A stretch of DNA of 64,000 nt from positions 1,369,001 to 1,433,000 of the forward strand of contig NZ_CP031337.1 in NCBI RefSeq assembly GCF_003355495.1. The letters run 5' to 3'. The stretch is from Crenobacter cavernae (GTDB taxonomy: Bacteria > Pseudomonadota > Gammaproteobacteria > Burkholderiales > Chromobacteriaceae). Shown piece after piece: positions 56,099 through 64,000 of the stretch. Under the pieces are notes generated by a model. The model worked only from the letters and a program-made list of their open reading frames with translations, was not told where the DNA came from and did not search any database. The position numbers were made by a program, and so were the translations under genes. How positions within the stretch are numbered: the first letter of the stretch is position 1; the number at the start of each line of letters is the position of its first letter.

Positions 56099-57283
56099 GT
56101 GAATCCCCATCTGGACGAGCTGCAACCGTACCCCTTCCAGCGCCTGCGCCAGCTGATGGCCGGCGCGACGCCTAACGCCGCGCTCGCGCATGTCAACCTG
56201 TCGATCGGCGAGCCCAAGCACCCGGCGCCCTGCTGCGTGAAAGACGCGATCGCGTCGTCGCTGCACGGCCTGTCCGGCTACCCGGCGACGCAGGGCAGCG
56301 ACGCGCTGCGCGCCGCGTGCGCCGCGTGGCTGCAGCGCCGCTACGGCGTAACGGCAGACCCGGCGACCGAGGTGCTGCCGGTTAACGGCTCGCGCGAGGC
56401 GCTGTTCGCATTCGCGCAGGCGCTGGTCGACTCGTCGGGCATTGAAACGCCGGTCGTGATCTCGCCGAACCCGTTCTACCAGATCTACGAGGGCGCGGCC
56501 TTGCTCGCCGGCGCCGAACCGTACTACGTGAACACGCTGCCCGAAGGCCGCTTCCAGCCCGACTGGTCTAGCGTGCCCGAGGCCGTCTGGCGTCGCACTC
56601 AATTAGTCTTCGTCTGCAGCCCGGGCAACCCGACCGGCGCGGTGATGTCGCTGGAAGACTGGAAGACGCTGTTCGACTTGTCCGACCGCTACGGCTTCAC
56701 CATCGCGTCGGACGAGTGCTACTCGGAGATTTACTTCGCCACGCCGCCGCTAGGCGGTCTGGAAGCCGCCGTGAAGCTCGGCCGCGGCTTCGAGCGCCTG
56801 GTGATGTTCACCAGCCTGTCGAAGCGCTCTAACGTGCCGGGCATGCGCTCGGGCTTCGTCGCCGGCGACGCGAAGATCCTCGCGCAATTCCTGCGCTACC
56901 GCACCTACCACGGCTGCGCGATGAGCCCGTTGTTCCAGTCGGCGAGCGTCGCCGCGTGGGACGACGAGGCGCACGTGCTCGAGAACCGCGCGCTCTACGC
57001 GGCGAAGTTCGCCGCGGTGATGCCGATCCTGGCGAGCGTGCTAGACTTCGCTGCACCCGACGCCGGCTTCTACCTGTGGGCGCGCGTCCCGGGCGACGAC
57101 GACGCGGCGTTCGCGCGCGGCCTGTTCGAACGAGAACACGTGACCGTGCTGCCCGGCCGCTTCCTCGCGCGCGAAGCGCACGGCGTCAACCCGGGCGAAG
57201 GCTTCATCCGCATCGCGCTCGTCGCGCCGCTCGAGGAGTGCGTCGAGGCCGCGCAGCGCATCGCCCGCTACGCCGCTCGCTAA
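56099..57283 (+). CDS. dapC: N-succinyldiaminopimelate aminotransferase
   Basis: 394 aa PLP aminotransferase of the lysine/meso-DAP pathway, succinylase branch. HVNLSIGEPKHPAP, LSGYPATQGSDALRAA, VCSPGNPTGAVMS, ASDECYSEIYF, and PLP lysine in SLSKRSNVPGMRSGF. GTG start with GGAGG nearby. The dapC call (not argD or a generic aspartate aminotransferase) rests on similarity and on dapD being the next gene. Confidence 0.93.
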   Translation: MNPHLDELQPYPFQRLRQLMAGATPNAALAHVNLSIGEPKHPAPCCVKDAIASSLHGLSGYPATQGSDALRAACAAWLQRRYGVTADPATEVLPVNGSREALFAFAQALVDSSGIETPVVISPNPFYQIYEGAALLAGAEPYYVNTLPEGRFQPDWSSVPEAVWRRTQLVFVCSPGNPTGAVMSLEDWKTLFDLSDRYGFTIASDECYSEIYFATPPLGGLEAAVKLGRGFERLVMFTSLSKRSNVPGMRSGFVAGDAKILAQFLRYRTYHGCAMSPLFQSASVAAWDDEAHVLENRALYAAKFAAVMPILASVLDFAAPDAGFYLWARVPGDDDAAFARGLFEREHVTVLPGRFLAREAHGVNPGEGFIRIALVAPLEECVEAAQRIARYAAR

Positions 57284-57297
57284 CCGTCAAGCAAACC

Positions 57298-57303
57298 TAT
57301 AAT
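57298..57303 (+). promoter_or_regulatory. -10 box of a dapD promoter
   Basis: Perfect TATAAT just after the dapC stop; no good -35. A transcript from here would begin near 57310, which excludes ATG 57305 as a start for that transcript and favours ATG 57347. Confidence 0.5.
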
Positions 57304-57346
57304 TATGACCATTACCGATCACCACTTCGCCAAAGGACTCAACAAA

Positions 57347-58168
<822 letters not shown>

Positions 58169-58190
58169 GCCGGCGCGAATCGCCCGCTTC

Positions 58191-58232
58191 AAAGGCTCGG
58201 CCAGCCCCTTTCAGGGCTTGGCCGAGCCTTTT
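58191..58232 (+). terminator. DUS-like repeat hairpin after dapD
   Basis: AAAGGCTCGGCCAGCCC and GGGCTTGGCCGAGCCTTT pair with one bulge, then TT. Left copy has CCAG for CCAA; the right core is exact at 58218-58226. Confidence 0.85.
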
Positions 58233-58328
58233 GTCATATGGGAGGGCGGGTCCGCTTGGCGCGACGGGGTCAAAAACGGTAAAATCACAGCATTTTCCGG
58301 TCTTTGTGCCGATTCCCACACGATAAAC

Positions 58329-59141
58329 GTGACCGAACCCTTCATCGAATTCCGGGATGTGAGCTTCGCCTACAACGATCGCCCCATCCTGAAAGACCTT
58401 TCCTTCCAGATCGCCCGCGGCCAGCTGGTGGCCATCATGGGCGGCAGCGGCAGCGGCAAGACGACGATGCTCAGGCTGATCGCCGGCCAGGTGCGCCCGC
58501 AAAAAGGCCAGGTGCGCGTCGACGGCCGCGACCTTTCGACCATGAGCCACGCCGAACTGTACGAACACCGCCGCCGCATGGGCTTTCTGTTCCAGTTCGG
58601 CGCCTTGTTCACCGACCTGTCGGTCGGCGACAACGTCGCTTTCCCGCTGCGCGAACACACCGACCTGCCGCCGCGGCTGATCGACGACCTCGTCACGCTG
58701 AAGTTGAACGCGGTCGGTCTGAGAGGCGCCGAGAAGCTGATGCCGTCCGAGCTGTCTGGCGGCATGGCACGCCGCGTCGCGCTGGCGCGCGCGATCGCGC
58801 TCGACCCGCGGCTGATGCTGTACGACGAGCCGTTCACCGGCCTCGACCCGATCTCGCTCGGCGTGATCGCTCACCTGATCAAGAAACTCAACGACGCGCT
58901 CGACACCACCGCGGTGATGGTCACGCACGACGTGACGAAGTCGCTCGAGATCGTCGACTACGTGTTCTTCGTCGCGCAGGGCAGGATCATCGCCGAGGGC
59001 ACGCCGGATGAGGTCCGCGCGTCCGACTCGCCTTGGTTGCGCCAGTTCATAGACGGCGCGCCCGAAGGCCCGGTGCACTTCGCTTATCCGGCGGCGAGCT
59101 CGCTCGAGGCCGACCTGGGACTGGAGGTGCGCCATGCTTGA
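58329..59141 (+). CDS. mlaF: Phospholipid transport ATPase MlaF
   Basis: 270 aa ABC ATPase of the Mla system, which moves phospholipids between the outer and inner membranes. Walker A GGSGSGKTTML, LFQFGALFTDLSVGDNVAFP (Mla-specific Q-loop), signature ELSGGMARRVALARAI, Walker B LMLYDEPFTGLDPIS. GTG 58329 chosen as the first codon of homology (TEPFIEFRDVSF); no strong ribosome binding site is visible. Overlaps mlaE by eight bases. Confidence 0.95.
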   Translation: MTEPFIEFRDVSFAYNDRPILKDLSFQIARGQLVAIMGGSGSGKTTMLRLIAGQVRPQKGQVRVDGRDLSTMSHAELYEHRRRMGFLFQFGALFTDLSVGDNVAFPLREHTDLPPRLIDDLVTLKLNAVGLRGAEKLMPSELSGGMARRVALARAIALDPRLMLYDEPFTGLDPISLGVIAHLIKKLNDALDTTAVMVTHDVTKSLEIVDYVFFVAQGRIIAEGTPDEVRASDSPWLRQFIDGAPEGPVHFAYPAASSLEADLGLEVRHA

Positions 59142-59919
59142 GACGCTGCTGGCGCCGGTGCGTCACCTCGGCCACTTGTCGATCAACGCGGTATGGCGGC
59201 TCGGCTTCGCCGCGCGCTTCCTCTTGGCGATCCTGCGCTTTTCCGGCCAGAGCCTCGTGCGCTTCCAGCTCACGATCCGCGAGGTCTATTTCGCCGGCGT
59301 ACTGTCGCTGATCATCATCGTCGTGTCCGGCTTGTTCGTCGGCATGGTGCTCGGCCTGCAGGGCTACAACACGCTGTCGCGCTTCGGTTCGGCCGACGCA
59401 CTCGGTGCCTTGGTCGCGCTGTCGCTGTTGCGCGAACTCGGCCCGGTGCTCGCCGCGCTGTTGTTTGCCAGCCGCGCCGGCAGCGCGATGACCGCCGAGA
59501 TCGGCCTGATGAAGGCGACCGAGCAGCTCGAGGCGATGAGCGTGATGGCGGTCAACCCGATCGCGCGCGTCGTCGCACCGCGCTTCTGGGCAGGCGTGCT
59601 CTCGATGCCGGTGCTCGCGGCGATCTTCAACGTGATGGGCATCTTCGGCGGCTATCTGGTCGGCGTGGTGCTGATCGGGCTCGACGAGGGGACGTTCTGG
59701 TCGCAGATGCAGAGCGCGGTCGACCTCTACGACGACGTGGTCAACGGGCTGATCAAGAGCCTGGTGTTCGGCGTCGCGGTGACGCTGATCGCGGTGTTCG
59801 AGGGCTACGACGCGACGCCGACCGCGGCCGGCGTGTCCGGCGCGACGACGCGCACCGTGGTGACGTCGGCGCTGGTCATCCTCGCGCTCGACTTCGTGCT
59901 CACCGCCTTTATGTTCTAG
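59134..59919 (+). CDS. mlaE: Phospholipid transport permease MlaE
   Basis: 261 aa, MlaE/YrbE family. VSGLFVGMVLGLQGYNTLSRFG, LRELGPVLAALLFASRAGSAMTAEIG and the MKATEQLEAMSVMAVNPI cytoplasmic loop are diagnostic. Five to six helices. Start inside the mlaF end. Confidence 0.96.
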   Translation: MLETLLAPVRHLGHLSINAVWRLGFAARFLLAILRFSGQSLVRFQLTIREVYFAGVLSLIIIVVSGLFVGMVLGLQGYNTLSRFGSADALGALVALSLLRELGPVLAALLFASRAGSAMTAEIGLMKATEQLEAMSVMAVNPIARVVAPRFWAGVLSMPVLAAIFNVMGIFGGYLVGVVLIGLDEGTFWSQMQSAVDLYDDVVNGLIKSLVFGVAVTLIAVFEGYDATPTAAGVSGATTRTVVTSALVILALDFVLTAFMF

Positions 59920-59929
59920 GAATCAGAGA

Positions 59930-60418
59930 ATGAAAAGAACTACCATCGACTTGTGGGTCGGCGTCTTCGTCGCGATCGGCATCGCCGCCGTGGTCTTCCT
60001 GTCGCTGAAGGTCGCCAACCTGACGACCGTCTCGGCCGAACAGACCTACCCGATCGTCGCCGAGTTCGACAATATCGGCGGCCTCAAGGTGAAGGCGCCG
60101 GTAAAGTCGGCCGGCGTCGTCGTCGGCCGCGTCGCGGCGATCCAGCTCGACGCTAAGAGCTACCGCGCCAGGGTGTCTTTACAGTTGGACAAACAATACC
60201 GCTTCAGCCGCGACGCCAGCGCCGAGATACTGACGTCTGGCCTCTTGGGCGAGCAGTACGTCGGCCTCACCCAGGGCGGCGACCCGGACGACCTCGCCGC
60301 CGGCGGCCAGATCACGCTGACGTCGTCGGCCGTGGTGCTCGAACAACTGATCGGCAAGTTCATGACGAACTTTGCCGAGAAGGGCGACGCCAAGCCGGCC
60401 GACGCCCAACAACCCTGA
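59930..60418 (+). CDS. mlaD: MCE-domain protein MlaD
   Basis: 162 aa: one N-terminal membrane helix (DLWVGVFVAIGIAAVVFLSLKV) and one periplasmic MCE domain (AEFDNIGGLKVKAPVKSAGVVVG, ILTSGLLGEQYVGLTQGG). Hexameric substrate ring of the MlaFEDB complex in known systems. Confidence 0.96.
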   Translation: MKRTTIDLWVGVFVAIGIAAVVFLSLKVANLTTVSAEQTYPIVAEFDNIGGLKVKAPVKSAGVVVGRVAAIQLDAKSYRARVSLQLDKQYRFSRDASAEILTSGLLGEQYVGLTQGGDPDDLAAGGQITLTSSAVVLEQLIGKFMTNFAEKGDAKPADAQQP

Positions 60419-60441
60419 TTCGCTCTTTCAAGGTGGACAAC

Positions 60442-61071
60442 ATGTTAAAGACCTTTACCTCGCTGTTCCTGAAGCTGGCCCTCTTGGCCGGCCTGTCCGC
60501 GCCGGCGCTGGCCGCCAACGACAACCCGGTCGAGCTGGTGCGCGACACCTCGCGCCAGGTGCTCGACCTGTTGAAGAAGGACGACGGCAAGAACGGTCGC
60601 CAGGTCCGCGCGCAGGTCGAGGCGCTGGTGCTGTCCAACTTCGACTTCAAGCGCATGACCGCCTACGCGGTCGGCCAGGGCTGGCGCCAGGCCGACGCCG
60701 GCCAGCAGGCCGAGCTGACCCGCCAGTTCCAGACGCTCTTGGTGCGCTCGTACTCGAGCACGATGAACCGCTTCAAGAACGCGCAGGTCGACATCAAGCC
60801 GAACGTGATCGCCAGCGCCGACGGCCGCGAAACGACGGTGAAATCGGAAGTGACGCTGCCGAGCAACGGCGACAGGAAGCCGGTGGCGATCGACTACACC
60901 TTCTACAAGAGCCCGCAGGGCTGGAAGGTGTACAACGTGTCGGTCGAAGGCCTGAGCCTGATCACCACCTACCGCAACCAGTTCAACGACGAGATCCGCA
61001 AGGGCGGCGTCGACGGCCTGATCAAGTCGCTGCAGGACAAGAACGCCGCGCTCGCCGCCAAGGGGGCGTGA
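60442..61071 (+). CDS. mlaC: Periplasmic phospholipid-binding protein MlaC
   Basis: 209 aa with signal peptide ending ALA (residue 24) then the Tol_Tol_Ttg2 fold: NPVELVRDTSRQVLDLLKKD, QVEALVLSNFDFKRMTAYAVG, VNYTFYKS-type strand here DYTFYKSPQGWKVYNVSVEG. ATG 60442 with AAGGTGG upstream is preferred over GTG 60433. Shuttles lipid between MlaA and MlaFEDB. Stop overlaps mlaB. Confidence 0.94.
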   Translation: MLKTFTSLFLKLALLAGLSAPALAANDNPVELVRDTSRQVLDLLKKDDGKNGRQVRAQVEALVLSNFDFKRMTAYAVGQGWRQADAGQQAELTRQFQTLLVRSYSSTMNRFKNAQVDIKPNVIASADGRETTVKSEVTLPSNGDRKPVAIDYTFYKSPQGWKVYNVSVEGLSLITTYRNQFNDEIRKGGVDGLIKSLQDKNAALAAKGA

Positions 61072-61358
61072 TGCTGGTCGCGAGCGACGAAGGGCGCTGG
61101 CGGCTGTCGGGTCCGCTGACAATGAAGGAGTGCGCGGGGCTGACCCTGCCTTTGGCCCGGGCGGCGCGCGAGGGCGGCGAAGTCGACCTCGCCGCGGTGT
61201 CGGTCGCCGATTCGGCCGCGCTGGCACTGCTGCTGGATGCGCGGCGCACCTCGATCGACGCGGGCAGGGCGCTGGCGTTTTGCAACCTGCCCGCCGGCCT
61301 GGTCTCGCTCGCCCGTCTTTACGGCGTGGAAGCCTTGCTAGAAAGAGACGCATCTTGA
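61071..61358 (+). CDS. mlaB: STAS-domain protein MlaB
   Basis: 95 aa STAS protein. EGRWRLSGPLTMKECAGL and VDLAAVSVADSAALALLLDARR, the latter holding the helix that packs on MlaF in known complexes. Start overlaps mlaC (TGATG) and end overlaps mlaA, as expected for a co-translated subunit. Confidence 0.9.
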   Translation: MLVASDEGRWRLSGPLTMKECAGLTLPLARAAREGGEVDLAAVSVADSAALALLLDARRTSIDAGRALAFCNLPAGLVSLARLYGVEALLERDAS

Positions 61359-62218
61359 GACAGCGCCCTTCCTGGATCGTCGCCGGGCTATGCGCCGTGC
61401 TGCTGGCCGGCTGCGCCAGCGCGCCGAGCAACCCGCAGGATCCGCTCGAGCCGATGAACCGGGTGATCTACCGTTTCAACGACGTGGCGGACAAGGCGGT
61501 GGTCAAACCGGTGGCGCAGGGCTACCGGGCGGTCACGCCGCAGCCGGTGCGCACCGCGATCGGCAACTTCTTCAACAACTGGCTCGACGCCTACAGCGCG
61601 GTCAGCAACCTGCTGCGCGCCGAAGGCGAAAAAACGCTGAACGACGTGATGCGCGTCAGCATCAACTCGACCTTCGGCCTGTTCGGCGTGCTCGACATCG
61701 CGACGCCGGCCGGGCTCAAGAGCAACAAGAACACGCTGGGCGACACCTTCGCCAGCTGGGGCTGGAAGAACAGCAGCTATCTGGTGCTGCCGGTGGTCGG
61801 GCCGTCGACGGTGCGCGACGGCATCGGCGCCGCCGCCTATTTCATGGCCGAGCCCTACCGTCATGCCTTCGGGACCTATACCCGGGCCACCGTGGCCAGC
61901 GTCGTCAATGGCGTCAATACGCGCGAGCGCTACCTCGGGCTCGAGGAGACGGTCGACGAGGCCGCGCTCGACCCGTACAGCTTCGTGCGCGACGGCTACC
62001 TGCAGCTCAGGGCGCGCGAGACCGGCGCCGAGCCGCCGTTGCACAAGGAAGATATCGACCTCGACGAATTGATGAACGAGTCGGCGCCGCCGGCCGCGGC
62101 ACCCGCCGTTACGCCGGCATCCGAGCCAGCCAAGCCTGGCGCCGTCTCGACGCCGTCGGCAGAACAGTCCGAGAAGACCGAGGGTCTGCCCCCGCCAGAC
62201 GCGTCGGCGGCGCAGTAG
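61355..62218 (+). CDS. mlaA: Outer-membrane lipoprotein MlaA (VacJ)
   Basis: 287 aa. TTG start at 61355 overlapping mlaB. Lipobox LLAGC at residues 16-20. DPLEPMNRVIYRFNDVADKAVVKPVAQGYR, NFFNNWLDAYSAVSNLL and INSTFGLFGVLDIATPAGL (in parts) are the MlaA core. The last 60 residues are an Ala/Pro/Glu-rich tail beyond the conserved domain. In many bacteria mlaA is unlinked from mlaFEDCB; here it ends the operon. Confidence 0.94.
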   Translation: MRQRPSWIVAGLCAVLLAGCASAPSNPQDPLEPMNRVIYRFNDVADKAVVKPVAQGYRAVTPQPVRTAIGNFFNNWLDAYSAVSNLLRAEGEKTLNDVMRVSINSTFGLFGVLDIATPAGLKSNKNTLGDTFASWGWKNSSYLVLPVVGPSTVRDGIGAAAYFMAEPYRHAFGTYTRATVASVVNGVNTRERYLGLEETVDEAALDPYSFVRDGYLQLRARETGAEPPLHKEDIDLDELMNESAPPAAAPAVTPASEPAKPGAVSTPSAEQSEKTEGLPPPDASAAQ

Positions 62219-62239
62219 ACCGCTGTCCCATCATGTAAA

Positions 62240-62273
62240 AAGCTCGGCCAACCTTCGAAGGTTGGCCGAGCTT
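62240..62273. terminator. Perfect 34-base palindrome of two full-length DUS-like repeats
   Basis: AAGCTCGGCCAACCTTC followed by its exact reverse complement; cores 62243-62251 (minus) and 62262-62270 (plus). It lies between mlaA and the convergent receiver gene and should act as their terminator; A-run on the left, TTGTTT on the right. Confidence 0.9.
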
Positions 62274-62293
62274 GTTTGCGCGTTCGGTCGGCG

Positions 62294-63175
62294 TCAGTCG
62301 GCGGCAAGGAAGACGGTGGCCTCGACCGAGTTGCCCTTGTCGCGGTATTCGAGCGCGTCGAAGGCGAGCCGTTCGGCGATCAGCAGGCCACGGCCGCACG
62401 CCTCTCCTTCGCCCTGCCGCGCCTGCCAGCAGAAGCTCCGACCCTCGTCGGAGACGGTGAAGCGGAGGCGGTCGGCGAGGCGTTCGAACGCCAGCGTCAC
62501 GCGGCGCACGCCCCGTACCGGCTCGGCCAACCTTTTCTCGAGTTCGGCCTCCCACGTTCCTTCGTCCTGCCGTCGCGCCTTTTCCTCGAAAGACAGCTCG
62601 AGGTTGCCATGCTCGATCGCGTTGACGAGCAGTTCGAACAAGCCGGTTGCCACGCGGCCTGGCTGCGGGCATGCGTGAGCCAAGAGCGCGGCCAGCTGCT
62701 GCGCCTCGTCGTGCGTCCTGAGGGTGAAGCGCGCGTCGGCCAGGTGCTGCAGCGCGTCGACCTGCTGTTCGGACCGCGCCTTGAGGTGCGCGAGCCGGTC
62801 CCGGTGGCCGACCGCGGCGCCGACTGCCGCCAGCAGCATCTCGCGCGTGAACGGCTTGCTCAGGTAGTAGAAGGCGCCGGCGGCGAGCCCCGCCTGCACG
62901 CTGGCCGCGCTGCTGACCGCGGTCTGTAGCACGACCGGCAGGCATTCGAGCCGCGGCGTGTCCTTGATGCGGCGCAACAGCTCGACGCCGCAGAGGCCCG
63001 GCATCATCTTGTCGAGCAGCACCGCCGAATAGCTCGCGCCGTCTTCGTTCAGTCGGCGCCACGCGTCCTCGCCGCTGCCCGAGGTCACCGTGCGGTAGCC
63101 GGCGTCTTCCAGCTGCTCGGCCAGCAGTTCGAGGTTGAACGGTTCGTCGTCGACGAGGAGGACGGTATGGCTCAT
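62294..63175 (-). CDS. Response regulator with C-terminal HATPase (anti-sigma-type) domain
   Basis: 293 aa. Receiver domain 1-120 with acidic pocket VDDE, phosphoacceptor Asp55 in VLLDKMMPG, Thr in QTAVSS and Lys in LSKPFTR. After a linker, residues 140-290 form an HATPase_c-like domain (ATGLFELLVNAIEHGNLELSF with the N-box, and GRGLLIAERLAFDALEYRDKGNSV) of the serine-kinase/anti-sigma type, without a dimerisation/His segment. Start overlaps the histidine kinase stop (ATGA), so the pair likely forms one signalling system. Confidence 0.88.
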   Translation of the reverse strand: MSHTVLLVDDEPFNLELLAEQLEDAGYRTVTSGSGEDAWRRLNEDGASYSAVLLDKMMPGLCGVELLRRIKDTPRLECLPVVLQTAVSSAASVQAGLAAGAFYYLSKPFTREMLLAAVGAAVGHRDRLAHLKARSEQQVDALQHLADARFTLRTHDEAQQLAALLAHACPQPGRVATGLFELLVNAIEHGNLELSFEEKARRQDEGTWEAELEKRLAEPVRGVRRVTLAFERLADRLRFTVSDEGRSFCWQARQGEGEACGRGLLIAERLAFDALEYRDKGNSVEATVFLAAD

Positions 63176-64000
63176 GGCTGTCTCCCTTCTTCACCTGCCG
63201 TCGCACGCCAGCGCGGCAGGGTGAAGCGCAACTCGGCGCCACCGGTCGGTGCGTTGCCGGCGCGGATCACGCCGCGATGCGCGTGTACGATCTCGCGGCA
63301 GATCGCGAGGCCCAGCCCGGTGCCGCCCGCACCGGTCCGGGTGCCGCTGCTTTGCGTGAATTTTTCGAACACGCTGTCGAACTCGGCCGGCGGGATGCCG
63401 GGGCCGGCGTCGCTGACCGTCACGACGATCAGCTCGCGCGCGTTGCCGTCCATCAGCCGGGCGTTCAGCGAGACGGCCTGGCCTGCCGGGCTGACCTTGA
63501 TCGCGTTCGACAACAGGTTGCGCAGGATCTGGCCGATGCGGAAGTCGTCGAACTCGGCCGAAAGTTGCGCCGGCTCGACCCGGCAGTCGATGCGGCAACC
63601 GCGCTTGGCCGCCAGCGGCGCCATCTCGTCGCACGCGTCGCGCAGCGTCGCATCGAAGTCGTGCCGCGCGATCCGGTACTCCATGCGGCCGACCTCCATT
63701 TTCGCGAGGTCGAGCAGGTCGTTCAGCAGCGCGAGCAGCCGGCTGCCGCTGGCGTGGATACGGTCGAAGTAGTGGCCGAGTTTGTCGCCGGGGCCGCTGC
63801 GGCTGCTTCCCATCTCGGCGAAGCCGAGGATGGCGTGCATCGGCGTCCTCAGCTCGTGCGACATATTGGCGAGGAATTCGGTCTTGGCGCGGCTGCTGCC
63901 CTCGGCCAACTCTTTCGCGGCGGTCAGCGTCGCCTCGGTGCTCTTCTGCGTCGAGATGTCCTGCAGCAACCAGACCGCACCGTGGCCGGGCGAGACCGCG
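63172..64000 (-). CDS. Sensor histidine kinase, C-terminal part (runs off the window)
   Basis: About 276 codons visible; the N-terminus is beyond base 64000. The visible start looks like the end of a PAS domain (GAVWLLQDIS), then a helix, HisKA with the phosphorylated His in FLANMSHELRTPMHAILGF, and HATPase_c with N-box (LRNLLSNAIKVSPAG), G1 (DAGPGIPPAEFD), F (FEKFTQSSGTRTGAGG) and G2 (GTGLGLAICREIV). Partner of the overlapping receiver protein. Confidence 0.92.
   Translation of the reverse strand, partial: AVSPGHGAVWLLQDISTQKSTEATLTAAKELAEGSSRAKTEFLANMSHELRTPMHAILGFAEMGSSRSGPGDKLGHYFDRIHASGSRLLALLNDLLDLAKMEVGRMEYRIARHDFDATLRDACDEMAPLAAKRGCRIDCRVEPAQLSAEFDDFRIGQILRNLLSNAIKVSPAGQAVSLNARLMDGNARELIVVTVSDAGPGIPPAEFDSVFEKFTQSSGTRTGAGGTGLGLAICREIVHAHRGVIRAGNAPTGGAELRFTLPRWRATAGEEGRQP

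Overview
This window is a 64 kb stretch of core chromosome from a GC-rich betaproteobacterium. Gene content and order point to the Neisseriales, probably a Chromobacteriaceae-type relative (inference). The signs are ilvBNC-psd-pssA-leuA, the his-hinT-tatABC block, a cox operon carrying DUF2970 and DUF2909 genes, and the mlaFEDCB-mlaA block. I see no IS element, prophage, CRISPR array, rRNA or tRNA.

Layout: 1-3000 holds the start of kup, then proS and a lytic transglycosylase. 3-6 kb has a MarR regulator divergent from a guanine deaminase, and an RDD membrane protein. 6-13 kb is branched-chain amino acid synthesis (ilvB, ilvN, ilvC, leuA) interleaved with phosphatidylethanolamine synthesis (psd, pssA). 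13-16 kb has a small membrane protein, bioD, a palindrome-rich intergenic region, xpt and a lipoprotein. 16-25 kb is a complete aa3/caa3-type cytochrome oxidase operon with its assembly factors: coxB-cytochrome c, coxA, ctaG, DUF2970, coxC, surf1, a small assembly-type protein, ctaA, ctaB and sco, plus an antiparallel DUF2909 gene. A YcgR-like PilZ protein follows. 25-33 kb is a histidine operon (hisG, D, C, B, H, A, F, I, E) running into hinT and tatABC. 35-41 kb is signalling: two chemoreceptors, a diguanylate cyclase and a TatD nuclease. 41-45 kb has murA, ibaG, an ABC exporter and a TetR repressor. 45-51 kb is an acrAB-oprM type RND efflux operon with a near-perfect AcrR-type operator. 51-58 kb has comEC, rsmJ, slyX, an EamA exporter, dapC and dapD. 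58-62 kb is the Mla phospholipid transport operon ending in mlaA. The window closes with a receiver/ATPase protein and the 3' part of a histidine kinase gene.

The most striking signal is not a gene. A short repeat with core TTGGCCGAG, extended consensus about AAGGTTGGCCGAGCC, occurs about 47 times exactly by my reading, in both orientations. About one copy would be expected from base composition. It behaves like the DNA uptake sequence (DUS) of Neisseriaceae. It is scattered through genes, over-represented between genes, and paired head-to-head into terminator-like hairpins at convergent gene ends. Inside genes it imposes the locally unusual codon TTG. The sequence is unlike the Neisseria DUS dialects I know, and the window also encodes ComEC, the competence DNA channel. 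I propose it as an undescribed uptake-sequence dialect. Other points of interest are an in-frame HTH extension on LeuA and related MarR-type operators upstream of the purine genes guaD and xpt.
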